64,000 nt of DNA from Cellulomonas persica (GTDB taxonomy: Bacteria > Actinomycetota > Actinomycetes > Actinomycetales > Cellulomonadaceae). The position numbers and the translations under genes were made by a program. The notes beneath the pieces were generated by a model. The model saw only the letters and a list, made by a program, of their open reading frames with translations. It was not told the origin of the DNA and did not search any database. Of this stretch, positions 34,097-42,980 are shown piece after piece; the first letter of the stretch is position 1, and every line of letters starts with the position of its first letter. Location of the stretch: positions 62,001-126,000 of the forward strand of contig NZ_BJUA01000011.1 of assembly GCF_007989825.1 (NCBI RefSeq), written 5' to 3'.

Positions 34097-35302
34097 ATGG
34101 CGGAGCCCGGCGAGCGCGCCGGAGCGCAGGCCGCGCGACCGGCCCGTCGGGTCGCGGGTACCCGGCGCACACCCCAGTCCGTCGAGCACGACGCGCCGCA
34201 CTGGCTGCGGATGCTCGCGGGGTCCGCGTGGCGGCTGATCGTCGTCGTCATCGCGGTCGGGATGGTGTTCTACGCGACCTCGCAGGTGAAGCTCCTGTTC
34301 ATCGCGGTCTTCCTCGCGCTCGTGTTCACCGCCGTGCTGCGGCCCCTGGTGGAGCTCTTCGCGCGGTTCGTGCCGAGGTTCCTCGCCACCGCGCTGGCGA
34401 TCCTCACCGGCGTGCTGTTCTTCGCGGGGCTGCTCACGTACGTGGGCTACTCGGTGGCGAACGAGTGGGAGGACCTGTCCGACCAGTTCAGCAACGGGCT
34501 CACGCAGATCACGGACTTCCTGGAGAGCGGGAAGCTGCCGTTCCGCATCACGAGCGAGCAGATCGCCGAGTGGATCAACGACGCGCAGCAGTGGGTGCAG
34601 GACCACGCCGGCGACCTCGCGGGTCAGGCCGCGCAGAGCGCCGGGTCGGTGGTCGAGGTGTTCACCGCGCTCGCGCTCGCGATCTTCTGCACGGTGTTCT
34701 TCCTCGCGCGTGGCCGCGAGATGTGGACGTGGTTCCTCAACCAGCTTCCCGAGCGGTTCCGCGAAGGCTGGATCCAGGCGGGCGGAGCGGGCTGGTACAC
34801 GTTCTCCGGCTACACGCGCGGGACGGTGATCATCGCCGTCACGGACGGGATCCTCGCGTTCATCCTGCTGCTCATCCTCGGGGTGCCGCTCGCGGCCCCG
34901 CTCGCGGTGCTCGTCTTCATCGGTGCGTTCATCCCGCTGATCGGTGCGCCGGCCGCGATGGTGATCGCGATGATCGTGGCGCTCGCGGCCAACGGCTTCT
35001 GGTCGGCGGTGTTCGTCGGGGTCGGCATCGCGCTCATCGGCCAGTTCGAGGGGCACGTGCTGCAGCCGCTCGTCATGGGCAAGCAGGTCGCGATCCACCC
35101 GGTCGTCGTGGCGCTCGCGGTGGCGGCCGGCACGCTGACGGCGGGCATCCTCGGGGCGGTCGTGAGCGTGCCGCTCGTCGCGGTGGCGTGGGCGATCTTC
35201 TCGCGCATGCGCACGCTCGACCCCCCGATGGCTCCCGACGAGGCCGACGACGGCATGGGGCCGCAGGGGAGCCGGGTCGACGACGAGGACGCGCGCGTCT
35301 GA
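34097..35302 (+). CDS. AI-2E/PerM-family membrane transporter
   Basis: A 401-residue polytopic membrane protein of the AI-2E (UPF0118/PerM) family. After a 40-residue Arg/Pro-rich cytoplasmic start come paired helices (LIVVVIAVGMVFYATSQVKLLFIAVFLALVFTAVLRPL), an extracytoplasmic helical region with coiled-coil character (SNGLTQITDFLESGKLP...AQQWVQDHAGDL), and the conserved ending IPLIGAPAAMVIAMIVALAANGFW...GQFEGHVLQPLVMGKQVAIHPVVVALAVAAG. Members export signalling molecules or ions; the cargo here is unknown. The ATG has GGGGGAGG seven bases upstream. The C-terminal tail is acidic. The gene is convergent with the fructosamine kinase gene, four bases apart. Confidence 0.9.
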   Translation: MAEPGERAGAQAARPARRVAGTRRTPQSVEHDAPHWLRMLAGSAWRLIVVVIAVGMVFYATSQVKLLFIAVFLALVFTAVLRPLVELFARFVPRFLATALAILTGVLFFAGLLTYVGYSVANEWEDLSDQFSNGLTQITDFLESGKLPFRITSEQIAEWINDAQQWVQDHAGDLAGQAAQSAGSVVEVFTALALAIFCTVFFLARGREMWTWFLNQLPERFREGWIQAGGAGWYTFSGYTRGTVIIAVTDGILAFILLLILGVPLAAPLAVLVFIGAFIPLIGAPAAMVIAMIVALAANGFWSAVFVGVGIALIGQFEGHVLQPLVMGKQVAIHPVVVALAVAAGTLTAGILGAVVSVPLVAVAWAIFSRMRTLDPPMAPDEADDGMGPQGSRVDDEDARV

Positions 35303-35306
35303 CGCC

Positions 35307-36062
35307 TCACGCGTGCAGCGACGTCAGGAGCCTGTCGAGCTGCGCGACGTAGTGCCCGCCGAACAGCACCGCGTGCACACCCACGGGGTAGAGCTGGTGC
35401 AGCGTCGTGCGGCGACGCCACCCGGGTCGCAGAGGGCGCTCGTCGTCGTAGGCGGCCAGGACGTCGTCGAGGTGGGGGAGGCCGAACAGCGCGAGCATCG
35501 CGAGGTCCGTCTCGCGGTGCCCGCCGTGGGCAGCCGGGTCGATGAGCGTCGCGCCCTGCGGGGTCCACATGACGTTGCCGGCCCACAGGTCACCGTGCAG
35601 CCGCGCGGGCGGCTCGTCGTCGTCCCACGCCCCGGCCCGTGCGCGGTCCGCGACGCGCGCGAGGCGGTCCAGCACGCTCGTCGGCGCGATCCCGACGAGC
35701 TGGTCGGCCAGGGGCCGCAGGCGGCGCTCCGCCAGGAACGTGCCCCAGCGCTCGTCGTCGCCCGCGGCCATCACGAGCGGTGCGTCGAGCGGACCGAACC
35801 ACGCGTCGCCCTCCCAGCCGGGCGGCACCGCGCCGAACGCGGGCGCGCCGGCCGCGTGCGTGCGGGCCAGCGAGCGGCCGAACGCGACGGCCGCGTCCCG
35901 GGTGGGCGGGACCGGGACGAGGCGCTCGAGGTCGAGGTGGTCCTCGCCGACGTCCAGCACGCGCACGACCGGCGTCCCGCCGGCGTCGCGCAGCCAGGCG
36001 AGGCCGGCGGCCTCGCACGCGAAGAAGCCGGCAGGAGCGTGTGGGCGCGTCTTGCGGAACAC
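35307..36062 (-). CDS. Fructosamine kinase family protein
   Basis: A 251-residue protein of the fructosamine-3-kinase (APH-like) family, which phosphorylates glycated amines so that the sugar is released. Visible motifs: FRKTRPHAPAGFFACEAAGLAWL at the N-terminus, catalytic ARLHGDLWAGNVMW (HGD..N) and the metal-binding LIDPAAHGGHRETDLAMLALFG. Length fits bacterial members. The GTG start is chosen because FRKT is the usual beginning; GAGAGG lies upstream as a ribosome-binding site. It is divergent from the alanine dehydrogenase gene, sharing a 117-base promoter region. Confidence 0.88.
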   Translation of the reverse strand: MFRKTRPHAPAGFFACEAAGLAWLRDAGGTPVVRVLDVGEDHLDLERLVPVPPTRDAAVAFGRSLARTHAAGAPAFGAVPPGWEGDAWFGPLDAPLVMAAGDDERWGTFLAERRLRPLADQLVGIAPTSVLDRLARVADRARAGAWDDDEPPARLHGDLWAGNVMWTPQGATLIDPAAHGGHRETDLAMLALFGLPHLDDVLAAYDDERPLRPGWRRRTTLHQLYPVGVHAVLFGGHYVAQLDRLLTSLHA

Positions 36063-36179
36063 GCCGTGATCCTCTCGCGCCGCGGGCACCGACGACGGAT
36101 GCTGGACGTGGCAGCGCCGCGACCCGGCGTGCCGAACCCGCACGCCCGGGCACACCCCGCCCAGACCCAGGGAGCCGAG

Positions 36180-37295
36180 ATGATCGTCGCAGTCCCGCAG
36201 GAGACCAAGAACCGCGAGTACCGCGTGGCGCTCACACCCGCCGGAGCGCACCACCTGGTGACCGAGGGGCATCGCGTCCTCGTCCAGTCCGGCGCGGGAG
36301 TCGGGTCAGCGATCGGGGACGACGAGTACCGCGCGGCCGGAGCCGAGATCGTCGCCGACGCGGCGACCGTGTGGGGCGAGGCCGACCTCGTGTGCAAGGT
36401 CAAGGAGCCGACGCCCGCCGAGTTCGTCCACCTGCGCGACGACCTGGTCCTGTTCACCTACCTGCACCTGGCCGCCGACCGTCCCGCGACCGACGCGCTG
36501 CTCGCCGCGGGGACCACCTCGATCGCCTACGAGACCGTGCAGCTGCCCGACGGGTCGCTGCCGTTGCTCGCGCCCATGAGCGAGGTCGCCGGACGGCTCG
36601 CGGCGCAGGTCGGCGCGTACCACCTCATGCGCAACGAGGGGGGTGCGGGCGTGCTGCTGGGCGGCGTGCCCGGCGTCGACCCCGCGCGCGTCGTCGTGCT
36701 CGGCGGCGGGACGGTCGGGTGGCACGCCGCGCAGATCGCGCTCGGCATGCGCGCCGACGTCACGGTGCTGGACCTGTCGATGCCGCGGCTGCGGGAGATC
36801 GACGCGGCCAGCGCCGGTCGCATCCGCACGCTCGCGTCCAACCGCTGGGTCCTCGAGCGCGAGGTCGCCGACGCGGACCTCGTCATCGGTGCCGTCCTCG
36901 TCCCCGGCGCGCGCGCCCCGCGCCTGGTGTCCGACGAGCTCGTCGCCCGCATGCGCCCGGGCTCGGTGCTCGTCGACGTGGCGGTCGACCAGGGCGGGTG
37001 CTTCGAGTCGACGCACCCCACGACGCACGACGACCCGACCTACCTGGTCGAGGGCTGCGTCTTCTACTGCGTCGCGAACATGCCCGGTGCGGTGCCCGTC
37101 ACCTCGACGCGCGCGCTGACCAACGTCACGCTGCCGTACGTGCACGCGATCGCGTCGCGCGGCTGGCGCGCCGCGGTGTCCGACGACCCGGCGCTGGCCA
37201 GCGGGCTGACGACGCACGCCGGGCGGCTCGTCAACGCCGCCGTCGCCGCCGCGCACGCCTACCCGTCGGTGTCCGTCGCCGACGCGCTCGCCTGA
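36180..37295 (+). CDS. ald: Alanine dehydrogenase
   Basis: A 371-residue NAD-dependent L-alanine dehydrogenase, interconverting alanine with pyruvate and ammonia. Signature stretches: IVAVPQETKNREYRVALTPAGAHHL, Lys and Arg of the substrate pocket in KVKEP and NREYRVAL, His in FTYLHLAAD, the NAD-binding VVVLGGGTVGWHAAQIALGMRADVTVLD, and DVAVDQGGCFESTHPTTHDDPTYLVEGCVFYCVANMPGAVP. Length is as expected. AGGGAG lies eight bases before the ATG. It may supply pyruvate or balance NADH; the following dehydrogenase gene has its own promoter signal. Confidence 0.96.
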   Translation: MIVAVPQETKNREYRVALTPAGAHHLVTEGHRVLVQSGAGVGSAIGDDEYRAAGAEIVADAATVWGEADLVCKVKEPTPAEFVHLRDDLVLFTYLHLAADRPATDALLAAGTTSIAYETVQLPDGSLPLLAPMSEVAGRLAAQVGAYHLMRNEGGAGVLLGGVPGVDPARVVVLGGGTVGWHAAQIALGMRADVTVLDLSMPRLREIDAASAGRIRTLASNRWVLEREVADADLVIGAVLVPGARAPRLVSDELVARMRPGSVLVDVAVDQGGCFESTHPTTHDDPTYLVEGCVFYCVANMPGAVPVTSTRALTNVTLPYVHAIASRGWRAAVSDDPALASGLTTHAGRLVNAAVAAAHAYPSVSVADALA

Positions 37296-37362
37296 CGCCA
37301 TGGACCGCCGGCAGCGGGACGCGCGTCACGCGCCCGCAACGAAGCGCGCCTAGTCTCGCGCC

Positions 37363-38502
37363 ATGGATGTGGCGGTGCTGGGCGCGACGGGCGACGTCGG
37401 GCGGCAGATCTGCACGCAGCTCGTCGAGCGGCGTGTGCTGCCGCCGACGTCCCGCCTGCAGCTCGTCGGTCGCCCCGGCGGACGGTCGGCGACCGCGACG
37501 TACGGGCTCGCGGCCGACCTCGTCGACGCGTACGACGAGCACGCGCCGCTGCTCGACGTCGCGCTCGACCCGTCGGACGTGGTGGCCGACGTCGTCGTGG
37601 TCGCGGCCGGCCGCACCGCGGGCACGACGCCGGGCGCGCCCGTCGACCGGCGCGCGCTCGCACAGGACAACGCGCGCGTCTTCGCCACCTACGCCGACGC
37701 GCTCGCCCGGCACGGCTCGGGTCGCGAGGTCGTGGTCGTCGTCTCCAACCCCGTCGAGCTCGGCGTCGCGGTTTTGGGCGACGCGCTCGGCCGGCACCGT
37801 GTCATCGGGATGGGTGCGTGGCTCGACACGCTGCGGTTCCGTCGCGAGGTCGCCGCCTCCATCGGCGTGCGACGCCACCGGGTCGGCGGGTTCGCCGTCG
37901 GCCAGCACGGCGACGACCTCGTCCCGCTGTGGTCCACCGTGCGGATCGCCGGCCTCGACGCCGCCGAGCGGCGCGCCGAGGTCGCTCGCGTCCGAGGACC
38001 GCGCACGCTCGCGACGTACGACGACGAGATCGCCACCGCCAAGCACGCGCTGTCGAGCGCCGCGGTGCAGGACCTGGCCGCCGCGTTCCGGCTCGTCGAC
38101 ACGTGGCCACCCGACGTCAGGCTCGCCGCCCGGCCCTGGATGACCCAGCAGAGCGGCGCCAAGACCGCCGCAGGGACGGCCAGCGCCACCATCGACCTCA
38201 TCGAGACCGTGCTCGACGGCCGCGACACCGTCGTCGCCGGGCAGGTGCTGCTCGACGGTGAGGTCGCGCTCGCGGGAGAGCCCGTGCACGGCGTGCTCGG
38301 CGTCCCCGTGGTGCTCGGGCCCGAGGGCTGGACGCAGGTGCTGCTGCCCGCGCTCGCGGACGACGAGCACGAGCGTCTCGCCGCGGTCGCGCGCCGCATC
38401 GCGGCTGGGACGGCGCCGTGGACCGACGTCGCGCTCGACGAGGTCGGACGCGGCGGGGTCGGACGCGCCGAGGCGGTCGAGCGGGAGGAGGCGGTGCGAT
38501 GA
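37363..38502 (+). CDS. Lactate/malate dehydrogenase-family protein
   Basis: A 379-residue 2-hydroxyacid dehydrogenase of the LDH/MDH family. N-terminal Rossmann motif is VAVLGATGDVGRQI. VVVAAGRTAGTTPG, NPVELGVAVLGDALGRHRVIGMGAWLDTLRFRREV (substrate Arg) and GQHGDDLVPLWS (catalytic His) follow. The sequence diverges from standard Mdh and Ldh, and the C-terminal 50 residues are extended, so the true substrate is uncertain. A TAGTCT hexamer (37351-37356) six bases before the ATG, without a ribosome-binding site, predicts a leaderless message. The stop overlaps the next start by four bases (ATGA), so it is co-translated with an ACT-domain protein that may sense an amino acid. Confidence 0.85.
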   Translation: MDVAVLGATGDVGRQICTQLVERRVLPPTSRLQLVGRPGGRSATATYGLAADLVDAYDEHAPLLDVALDPSDVVADVVVVAAGRTAGTTPGAPVDRRALAQDNARVFATYADALARHGSGREVVVVVSNPVELGVAVLGDALGRHRVIGMGAWLDTLRFRREVAASIGVRRHRVGGFAVGQHGDDLVPLWSTVRIAGLDAAERRAEVARVRGPRTLATYDDEIATAKHALSSAAVQDLAAAFRLVDTWPPDVRLAARPWMTQQSGAKTAAGTASATIDLIETVLDGRDTVVAGQVLLDGEVALAGEPVHGVLGVPVVLGPEGWTQVLLPALADDEHERLAAVARRIAAGTAPWTDVALDEVGRGGVGRAEAVEREEAVR

Positions 38503-38978
38503 ACGAGCTCGAGGACCTGCACGACGACCGCTGGGTCGTGTTCGTGCGCGGCGCCAACCGACCGGGCACGGTCGCGGCCGTGACCGCCGTGTTCGCCACG
38601 CGCGGCATCAGCTTCGACGCGCTCGCCACGAGCGACGCGGACCCGCAGGCCGGCCTCGTCACGGTCACGTTCCGCACCACCGAGCGCCGCCAGCACGAGC
38701 TGGTGCGCGCGGTCGAGCGGCTCGCGGCCGTCTCGGGCGTCGTGGTGCGCCGAGCGGAGGACCTGGGGGTGCGTGCGGCGGGGGTCTGCCACCTGCCGCG
38801 CGACGTGGCGTTCCGGCCGCCGGCGCACGCCGCCGTGAGCTGGTCGGGGGAGTCGCAGCTGGGTCAGCCCGTGCTCGTCGAGGGTCCGCTCGTCGATGTC
38901 GAGCACGTGGTCGCGGCCGCGCGCGAGGCGGGCGCACGCTCGACGGCGATCGTCATCCAGCCCCCGACCAGCCTCTGA
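38499..38978 (+). CDS. ACT-domain protein coupled to the dehydrogenase
   Basis: A 159-residue protein. Residues 11-85 form an ACT-type regulatory domain (WVVFVRGANRPGTVAAVTAVFATRGISFDALATSDADPQAGLVTVTF) resembling the small subunit of acetolactate synthase, with the RPGT amino-acid-binding turn. The last 70 residues are not recognised but look like a second small alpha/beta domain. The start overlaps the dehydrogenase stop. A hairpin follows the stop. It may bind an amino acid and modulate its partner enzyme; that is inference from coupling only. Confidence 0.75.
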   Translation: MNELEDLHDDRWVVFVRGANRPGTVAAVTAVFATRGISFDALATSDADPQAGLVTVTFRTTERRQHELVRAVERLAAVSGVVVRRAEDLGVRAAGVCHLPRDVAFRPPAHAAVSWSGESQLGQPVLVEGPLVDVEHVVAAAREAGARSTAIVIQPPTSL

Positions 38979-38982
38979 CGCC

Positions 38983-39019
38983 CCTGGTGGGACCGGGTCG
39001 CCGACCCGGCCCCACCAGG
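38983..39019. terminator. Bidirectional terminator hairpin
   Basis: CCTGGTGGG-A-CCGGGTC pairs with its complement over 16 bp with one mismatch, around a 3-base loop. It lies four bases after the ACT gene's stop and downstream of the convergent M28 gene. A 13-base direct repeat (CAGCAGCCGGGCT, twice, near 39025-39050) lies between the two genes. Confidence 0.8.
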
Positions 39020-39084
39020 CGTTCAGCAGCCGGGCTCAGCAGCCGGGCTCCTCAGCTGGGCGTCAGCGGGCGCTCAGCGGTGCG

Positions 39085-40644
39085 TCAGGACGCGCGCTCC
39101 AGGTGCCGGTGCTCGCCGCCCGGGCCGTGCCCGTGGTGCTTGCCCGGGTGCCCGGGCCTCCCCGGACCGGGGTGGTGACCCGGCTTGCCGGGGCCCTTCA
39201 CGCCGTTGATCGCGGACGTGTCGCGCGCGAGGCTCGCGGTCGCGAACGCCACGGCCGGCGCCATGATCCCGATCGCCTCGCGGCTGACGTTCGCCAGGTC
39301 GTCGCCGGCCGTGTGGTAGCTCGGGTCGTGGCGGATGCCGGGCGTGCCGCCGAACAGCGCGACCTCCTCGTCGGTCTTGATGTCGTCCGCGCCGGTGAAC
39401 AGGCCCGAGGCGGGGATGCCGTTGAGGATGAACGCCTGGTAGTCCGAGCGGCCGGAGAACTCGGTGTCGACCCACGGCTGCCCGATGCGGTCGAAGTACC
39501 CCGTCAGGACGGCCTCGGTCTGCGCCGAGCCCTCGGGCACGTCCACCGGCGCCTCGTAGGTCGACTCGTCCGCGTCGTAGACGCCGATGATGTAGTTCGG
39601 CGAGCCGACCATGTCGAAGTTGAGGTAGGTGGCGATGCGGTCGAGCTCACCGGGCCTCGTCGCGAGCTCGTCCACGTACTCGGTGGAGCCGATGAGCCCC
39701 AGCTCCTCGGCGCCCCACCACGCGAAGCGGACGGTGTTGTGGTGGTGCTTCTGCTTCGCGAGCTGGACCGCGACCTCGAGCAGCACCGCCGAGCCTGAGC
39801 CGTTGTCGTTGATCCCCGGGCCCTCCTCGACACTGTCGAGGTGCGCGCCCAGCATCACGACGTTGTCGTCGCGTCCGGCCCTGGTCTCGGCGATGACGTT
39901 GAAGCTCGTGCGCTCCTCGGTGTGGAAGCGCGTGTCGAGCGTGAGCGTCGCGCCGCGCTCGGTCACGGCCTCGACGACCGCGAGCCCGTCCGCCATCGGC
40001 ATGCCTGCGACCGGGATCTGCACGAGGCCCTCGGTGGAGAGCGTGCCGAACAGCATCTCCTCGACGTTGTTGTAGACGACGAGGCCGACGGCTCCAGCGG
40101 CCTCGGCCGTCACCGCCTTCTGCGCGAACGAGCAGACGCCGCGGCTGACCACCGCGATCGTGCCGACCGTCTCGACGTCCCCCCACGCGTCGGCGGTGCA
40201 GCCCGTCGGGTCGACCGGCACCGACGCGCGAGCGCTCACGCCGGTCTCGGGGCTGTTGGGCGCGTACTGCATCTGGTCGACGGCGTACGACTCGCCGGTC
40301 GAGAGCGTCAGGCTCGCGGCGTCGACGACCTCGAGGTCGAACGTGAACGGGTCCCGCTTCGTGTGGTAGCCGGCCTTCGCGAGCGTGCGCTCGACATAGC
40401 GCGCGCTCGCCTCGTACCCCTCGGTGAGCGCCGCCCGGTTGCCGTCGTGGCGGTCGGCGATGCGCTGGAGCTCCTCGAGGTGCCGCCATACCCCGCGGGT
40501 CGTCACCTGCTTCGCGAACCGCGCGGCGTCGTCGTGGTGACCGCCGGGGCCGTGCGCCGAGGCGGGTGGGGCGAGAAGTGCGCTCGTGCCGACCACGAGC
40601 GTGACCAGGGTGCCTGCGAGGGCACGGGTGCGTCGTCCTGCCAC
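39085..40644 (-). CDS. Secreted M28 aminopeptidase with PA domain
   Basis: A 519-residue secreted zinc aminopeptidase. The signal peptide runs from ALAGTLVTLVVGTSALL to a likely cut after ASA. A protease-associated domain is inserted (about 110-240: GTIAVVSRGVCSFAQKAVTAEAAGAVGLVVYNN). The M28 zinc ligands are visible in order: MLGAHLDSVEEGPGINDNGSG (His, Asp), WWGAEELGLIGS (Glu-Glu), FDMVGSPN (Asp) and SYHTAGDD (His). The C-terminal 35 residues are a Gly/Pro/His/Lys-rich tail (GPGKPGHHPGPGRPGHPGKH) that may bind metal or cell wall. Start is GTG with AAGGGA upstream. It would free amino acids from external peptides. Confidence 0.92.
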   Translation of the reverse strand: MAGRRTRALAGTLVTLVVGTSALLAPPASAHGPGGHHDDAARFAKQVTTRGVWRHLEELQRIADRHDGNRAALTEGYEASARYVERTLAKAGYHTKRDPFTFDLEVVDAASLTLSTGESYAVDQMQYAPNSPETGVSARASVPVDPTGCTADAWGDVETVGTIAVVSRGVCSFAQKAVTAEAAGAVGLVVYNNVEEMLFGTLSTEGLVQIPVAGMPMADGLAVVEAVTERGATLTLDTRFHTEERTSFNVIAETRAGRDDNVVMLGAHLDSVEEGPGINDNGSGSAVLLEVAVQLAKQKHHHNTVRFAWWGAEELGLIGSTEYVDELATRPGELDRIATYLNFDMVGSPNYIIGVYDADESTYEAPVDVPEGSAQTEAVLTGYFDRIGQPWVDTEFSGRSDYQAFILNGIPASGLFTGADDIKTDEEVALFGGTPGIRHDPSYHTAGDDLANVSREAIGIMAPAVAFATASLARDTSAINGVKGPGKPGHHPGPGRPGHPGKHHGHGPGGEHRHLERAS

Positions 40645-40688
40645 GATGGTGTCCCTTCGTCGCGAGGACGGCGGCCGGTCGACCGCCG

Positions 40689-40716
40689 TCGGTGTCACCC
40701 GAACGGGCGACACCGA
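40689..40716 (-). promoter_or_regulatory. Dyad in the divergent M28/M3 promoter region
   Basis: TCGGTGTC and GACACCGA form an 8-bp arm, one mismatch, then CCC/GGG around GAAC. It sits 45 bases upstream of the M28 start. It could be an operator or an mRNA hairpin; no regulator is encoded nearby. Confidence 0.35.
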
Positions 40717-40825
40717 GGCCCACGGTGGCCGATCTCGACCGAGTTGTCACGGGATGCGCCGACTCGCGCGTCCCGCCGTGCCGTGCATCAGCGGGGACAC
40801 GGTCGCGTGGGTGATGATGCGGGAC

Positions 40826-42910
40826 ATGAAGCGTGAGCCGCTCGACCCCGAGAACCCGTTCGCCGCACCGTCGTCCCTGCCGTACGGCCTGCCCGACTAC
40901 ACCCGCATCAGGACCGAGCACTACCGGCCCGCGATCGCGTACGGCATGGCCGAGCACCGCGCCCAGGTCGAGGTGATCGCCACCGATCCGAGCGAGCCGA
41001 CGGTCGAGAACACGCTCGTCGCGCTCGAGCGCGCGGGCCGCACGCTGCAGCGCGTGCTCGTCGCGTTCTTCAACCAGTCGAGCGCCGACTCGACGCCCGA
41101 GCTCGACGCGCTCGAGGAGGAGGTCGCGCCGCAGCTCGCCGCGCACCTCGACGCGATCCACCTCGACGCGCGCCTGTTCGCCCGGCTCGAGGCCCTCGAC
41201 GCGCAGGTCCGCGCCGGCGAGCTCACGCTCGAGCCCGACACGGCGTGGCTGCTCGAGCGCACGCGCACGACGTTCGTGCGCGCAGGCGTCCGGCTCGACG
41301 CCGCGGCGCAGGACCGCCTGCGCGAGCTCAACGCGCAGATCACGACTCTCGCGACGGTGTTCGGGCGCGAGGTCCTCGCCGCGACGAACGAGGCCGCGGT
41401 CCTCGTGACCGACGAGGCGCAGCTCGACGGGCTCTCGCAGGACGCGCGGTCGGCGGCGGCACGTGCCGCGGCCGAGCGCGGGCACGAGGGTGCCTGGCTC
41501 CTCGAGCTGCAGCTCCCGACGAGCCAGCCGCAGCTCGTCACGCTGCGCGACCGCGCGCTGCGCGAGCGGCTGCACCGCGCCTCCGTCGGACGTGGCCTGG
41601 GCGGCGCGCACGACACGCGCGCGACGCTGCTCGAGCTCGCCCGCCTGCGCGCCGAGCGTGCCCAGCTCCTGGGCTACCCGCACCACGCCGCGTACGTGGC
41701 CGCCGACGCGACGGCGAAGTCGGCCGAGGCGGTCGAGGACATCCTGAGCCGGCTCGCGCCCGCCGCGGTCGCCAACGCGCGCTCCGAGGCGGCCGAGCTC
41801 ACGGCCGCGCTCCAGCAGGACGAGCCCGGAGCGACGCTCGAGGCGTGGGACTGGGCGTACTACGCCGAGCGCGTCCGGGCCCACGCCCGCTCGCTCGACG
41901 AGACCGCGCTGCGCCCGTACCTCGAGCTCGACCGCGTGCTGCACGAGGGCGTCTTCCGCGCCGCGACCGCGCTGTACGGGCTCACCTTCGCCGAGCGCAC
42001 CGACCTCGTCGGCTACCACCCGGACGTGCGGGTGTTCGAGGTGTTCGACACCGACGGCTCCGGGCTCGGCCTGTTCCTCGCGGACTACTGGACGCGCGAG
42101 TCGAAGCGCGGCGGCGCGTGGATGAACAACCTCGTCGACCAGTCGACTCTGCTGGGTGAGCCGCCCGTCGTCGTGAACAACCTCAACATCCCCAAGCCGC
42201 CGGACGGCCAGCCGACGCTGCTCACGTGGGATCAGGTCACGACGATGTTCCACGAGTTCGGCCACGCGCTGCACGGGCTGCTGTCCGCGGTGCGCTACCC
42301 GTCGCAGTCGGGCACCGAGGTGCCGCGCGACTTCGTCGAGTACCCGTCGCAGGTCAACGAGATCTGGGCGTGGGAGCCGCAGGTGCTGCAGGCGTTCGCG
42401 GTGCACCACGAGACGGGTGAGCCGATGCCCGGCGAGTGGGTCGAGACGCTGCTCGCGGGTCGCCAAGACGGCGAGGGCTTCCGCACCACCGAGTACCTCG
42501 CGGCGGCCCTGCTCGACCAGGCCTGGTACCGCCTGACGCCCGCCGAGGTCCCGACCGACCCCGAGCAGGTCGAGGCGTTCGAGGCCGCGGCCCTCGAGCG
42601 GGCCGGCGTGGCGTTCGCGCCGGTGCCGCCCCGGTACCGCAGCGCGTACTTCAACCACGTGTTCTCGAGCGGCTACTCGGCGGGCTACTACTCCTACATC
42701 TGGTCGGAGGTGCTCGACGCCGACACCGTCGAGTGGTTCCGCGAGAACGACGGCCTGCGCCGCGAGAACGGCGACGCGTTCCGCGCGAAGCTGCTGGGCC
42801 GCGGCGGCTCGGTGGACCCGATGGAGGCGTTCCGCGACCTGCGCGGCCGGGACCCGCAGATCGAGCCGCTGCTCGTGCGCCGCGGCCTGACCGCGGCCGT
42901 GCAGGCCTGA
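40826..42910 (+). CDS. M3-family peptidase (Dcp/oligopeptidase-like)
   Basis: A 694-residue cytoplasmic zinc peptidase. The zinc motif is TTMFHEFGHALHGLLS, with the third ligand in VEYPSQVNEIWAW. Other family stretches: NPFAAPSSLPYGLPDYTRIRTEHYRPAI at the N-terminus, TRESKRGGAWMNNLVDQS and the substrate-gating SGYSAGYYSYIWSEVLDADTVEWFREN near the C-terminus. The pattern fits peptidyl-dipeptidase Dcp rather than thimet oligopeptidase. Several in-frame starts crowd the beginning (GTG 40811, ATG 40814, 40817, 40826); the last is chosen since it directly precedes the conserved region. It lies divergent to the M28 gene and upstream of the M20 gene, forming a peptide-degradation neighbourhood. Confidence 0.93.
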   Translation: MKREPLDPENPFAAPSSLPYGLPDYTRIRTEHYRPAIAYGMAEHRAQVEVIATDPSEPTVENTLVALERAGRTLQRVLVAFFNQSSADSTPELDALEEEVAPQLAAHLDAIHLDARLFARLEALDAQVRAGELTLEPDTAWLLERTRTTFVRAGVRLDAAAQDRLRELNAQITTLATVFGREVLAATNEAAVLVTDEAQLDGLSQDARSAAARAAAERGHEGAWLLELQLPTSQPQLVTLRDRALRERLHRASVGRGLGGAHDTRATLLELARLRAERAQLLGYPHHAAYVAADATAKSAEAVEDILSRLAPAAVANARSEAAELTAALQQDEPGATLEAWDWAYYAERVRAHARSLDETALRPYLELDRVLHEGVFRAATALYGLTFAERTDLVGYHPDVRVFEVFDTDGSGLGLFLADYWTRESKRGGAWMNNLVDQSTLLGEPPVVVNNLNIPKPPDGQPTLLTWDQVTTMFHEFGHALHGLLSAVRYPSQSGTEVPRDFVEYPSQVNEIWAWEPQVLQAFAVHHETGEPMPGEWVETLLAGRQDGEGFRTTEYLAAALLDQAWYRLTPAEVPTDPEQVEAFEAAALERAGVAFAPVPPRYRSAYFNHVFSSGYSAGYYSYIWSEVLDADTVEWFRENDGLRRENGDAFRAKLLGRGGSVDPMEAFRDLRGRDPQIEPLLVRRGLTAAVQA

Positions 42911-42927
42911 GGCCGTACCGCCGGACG

Positions 42928-42957
42928 GGACGGGCCCCGCGGTCGTGGGGCCCGTCC
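42928..42957 (+). terminator. Terminator after the M3 peptidase gene
   Basis: GGACGGGCCCC and GGGGCCCGTCC form an 11-bp stem with an 8-base loop, 17 bases after the stop codon. The next gene has its own -10 just downstream (42969-42974), supporting separate transcription. Confidence 0.75.
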
Positions 42958-42980
42958 GTGCGCGCAGGTACGGTGGGCGG

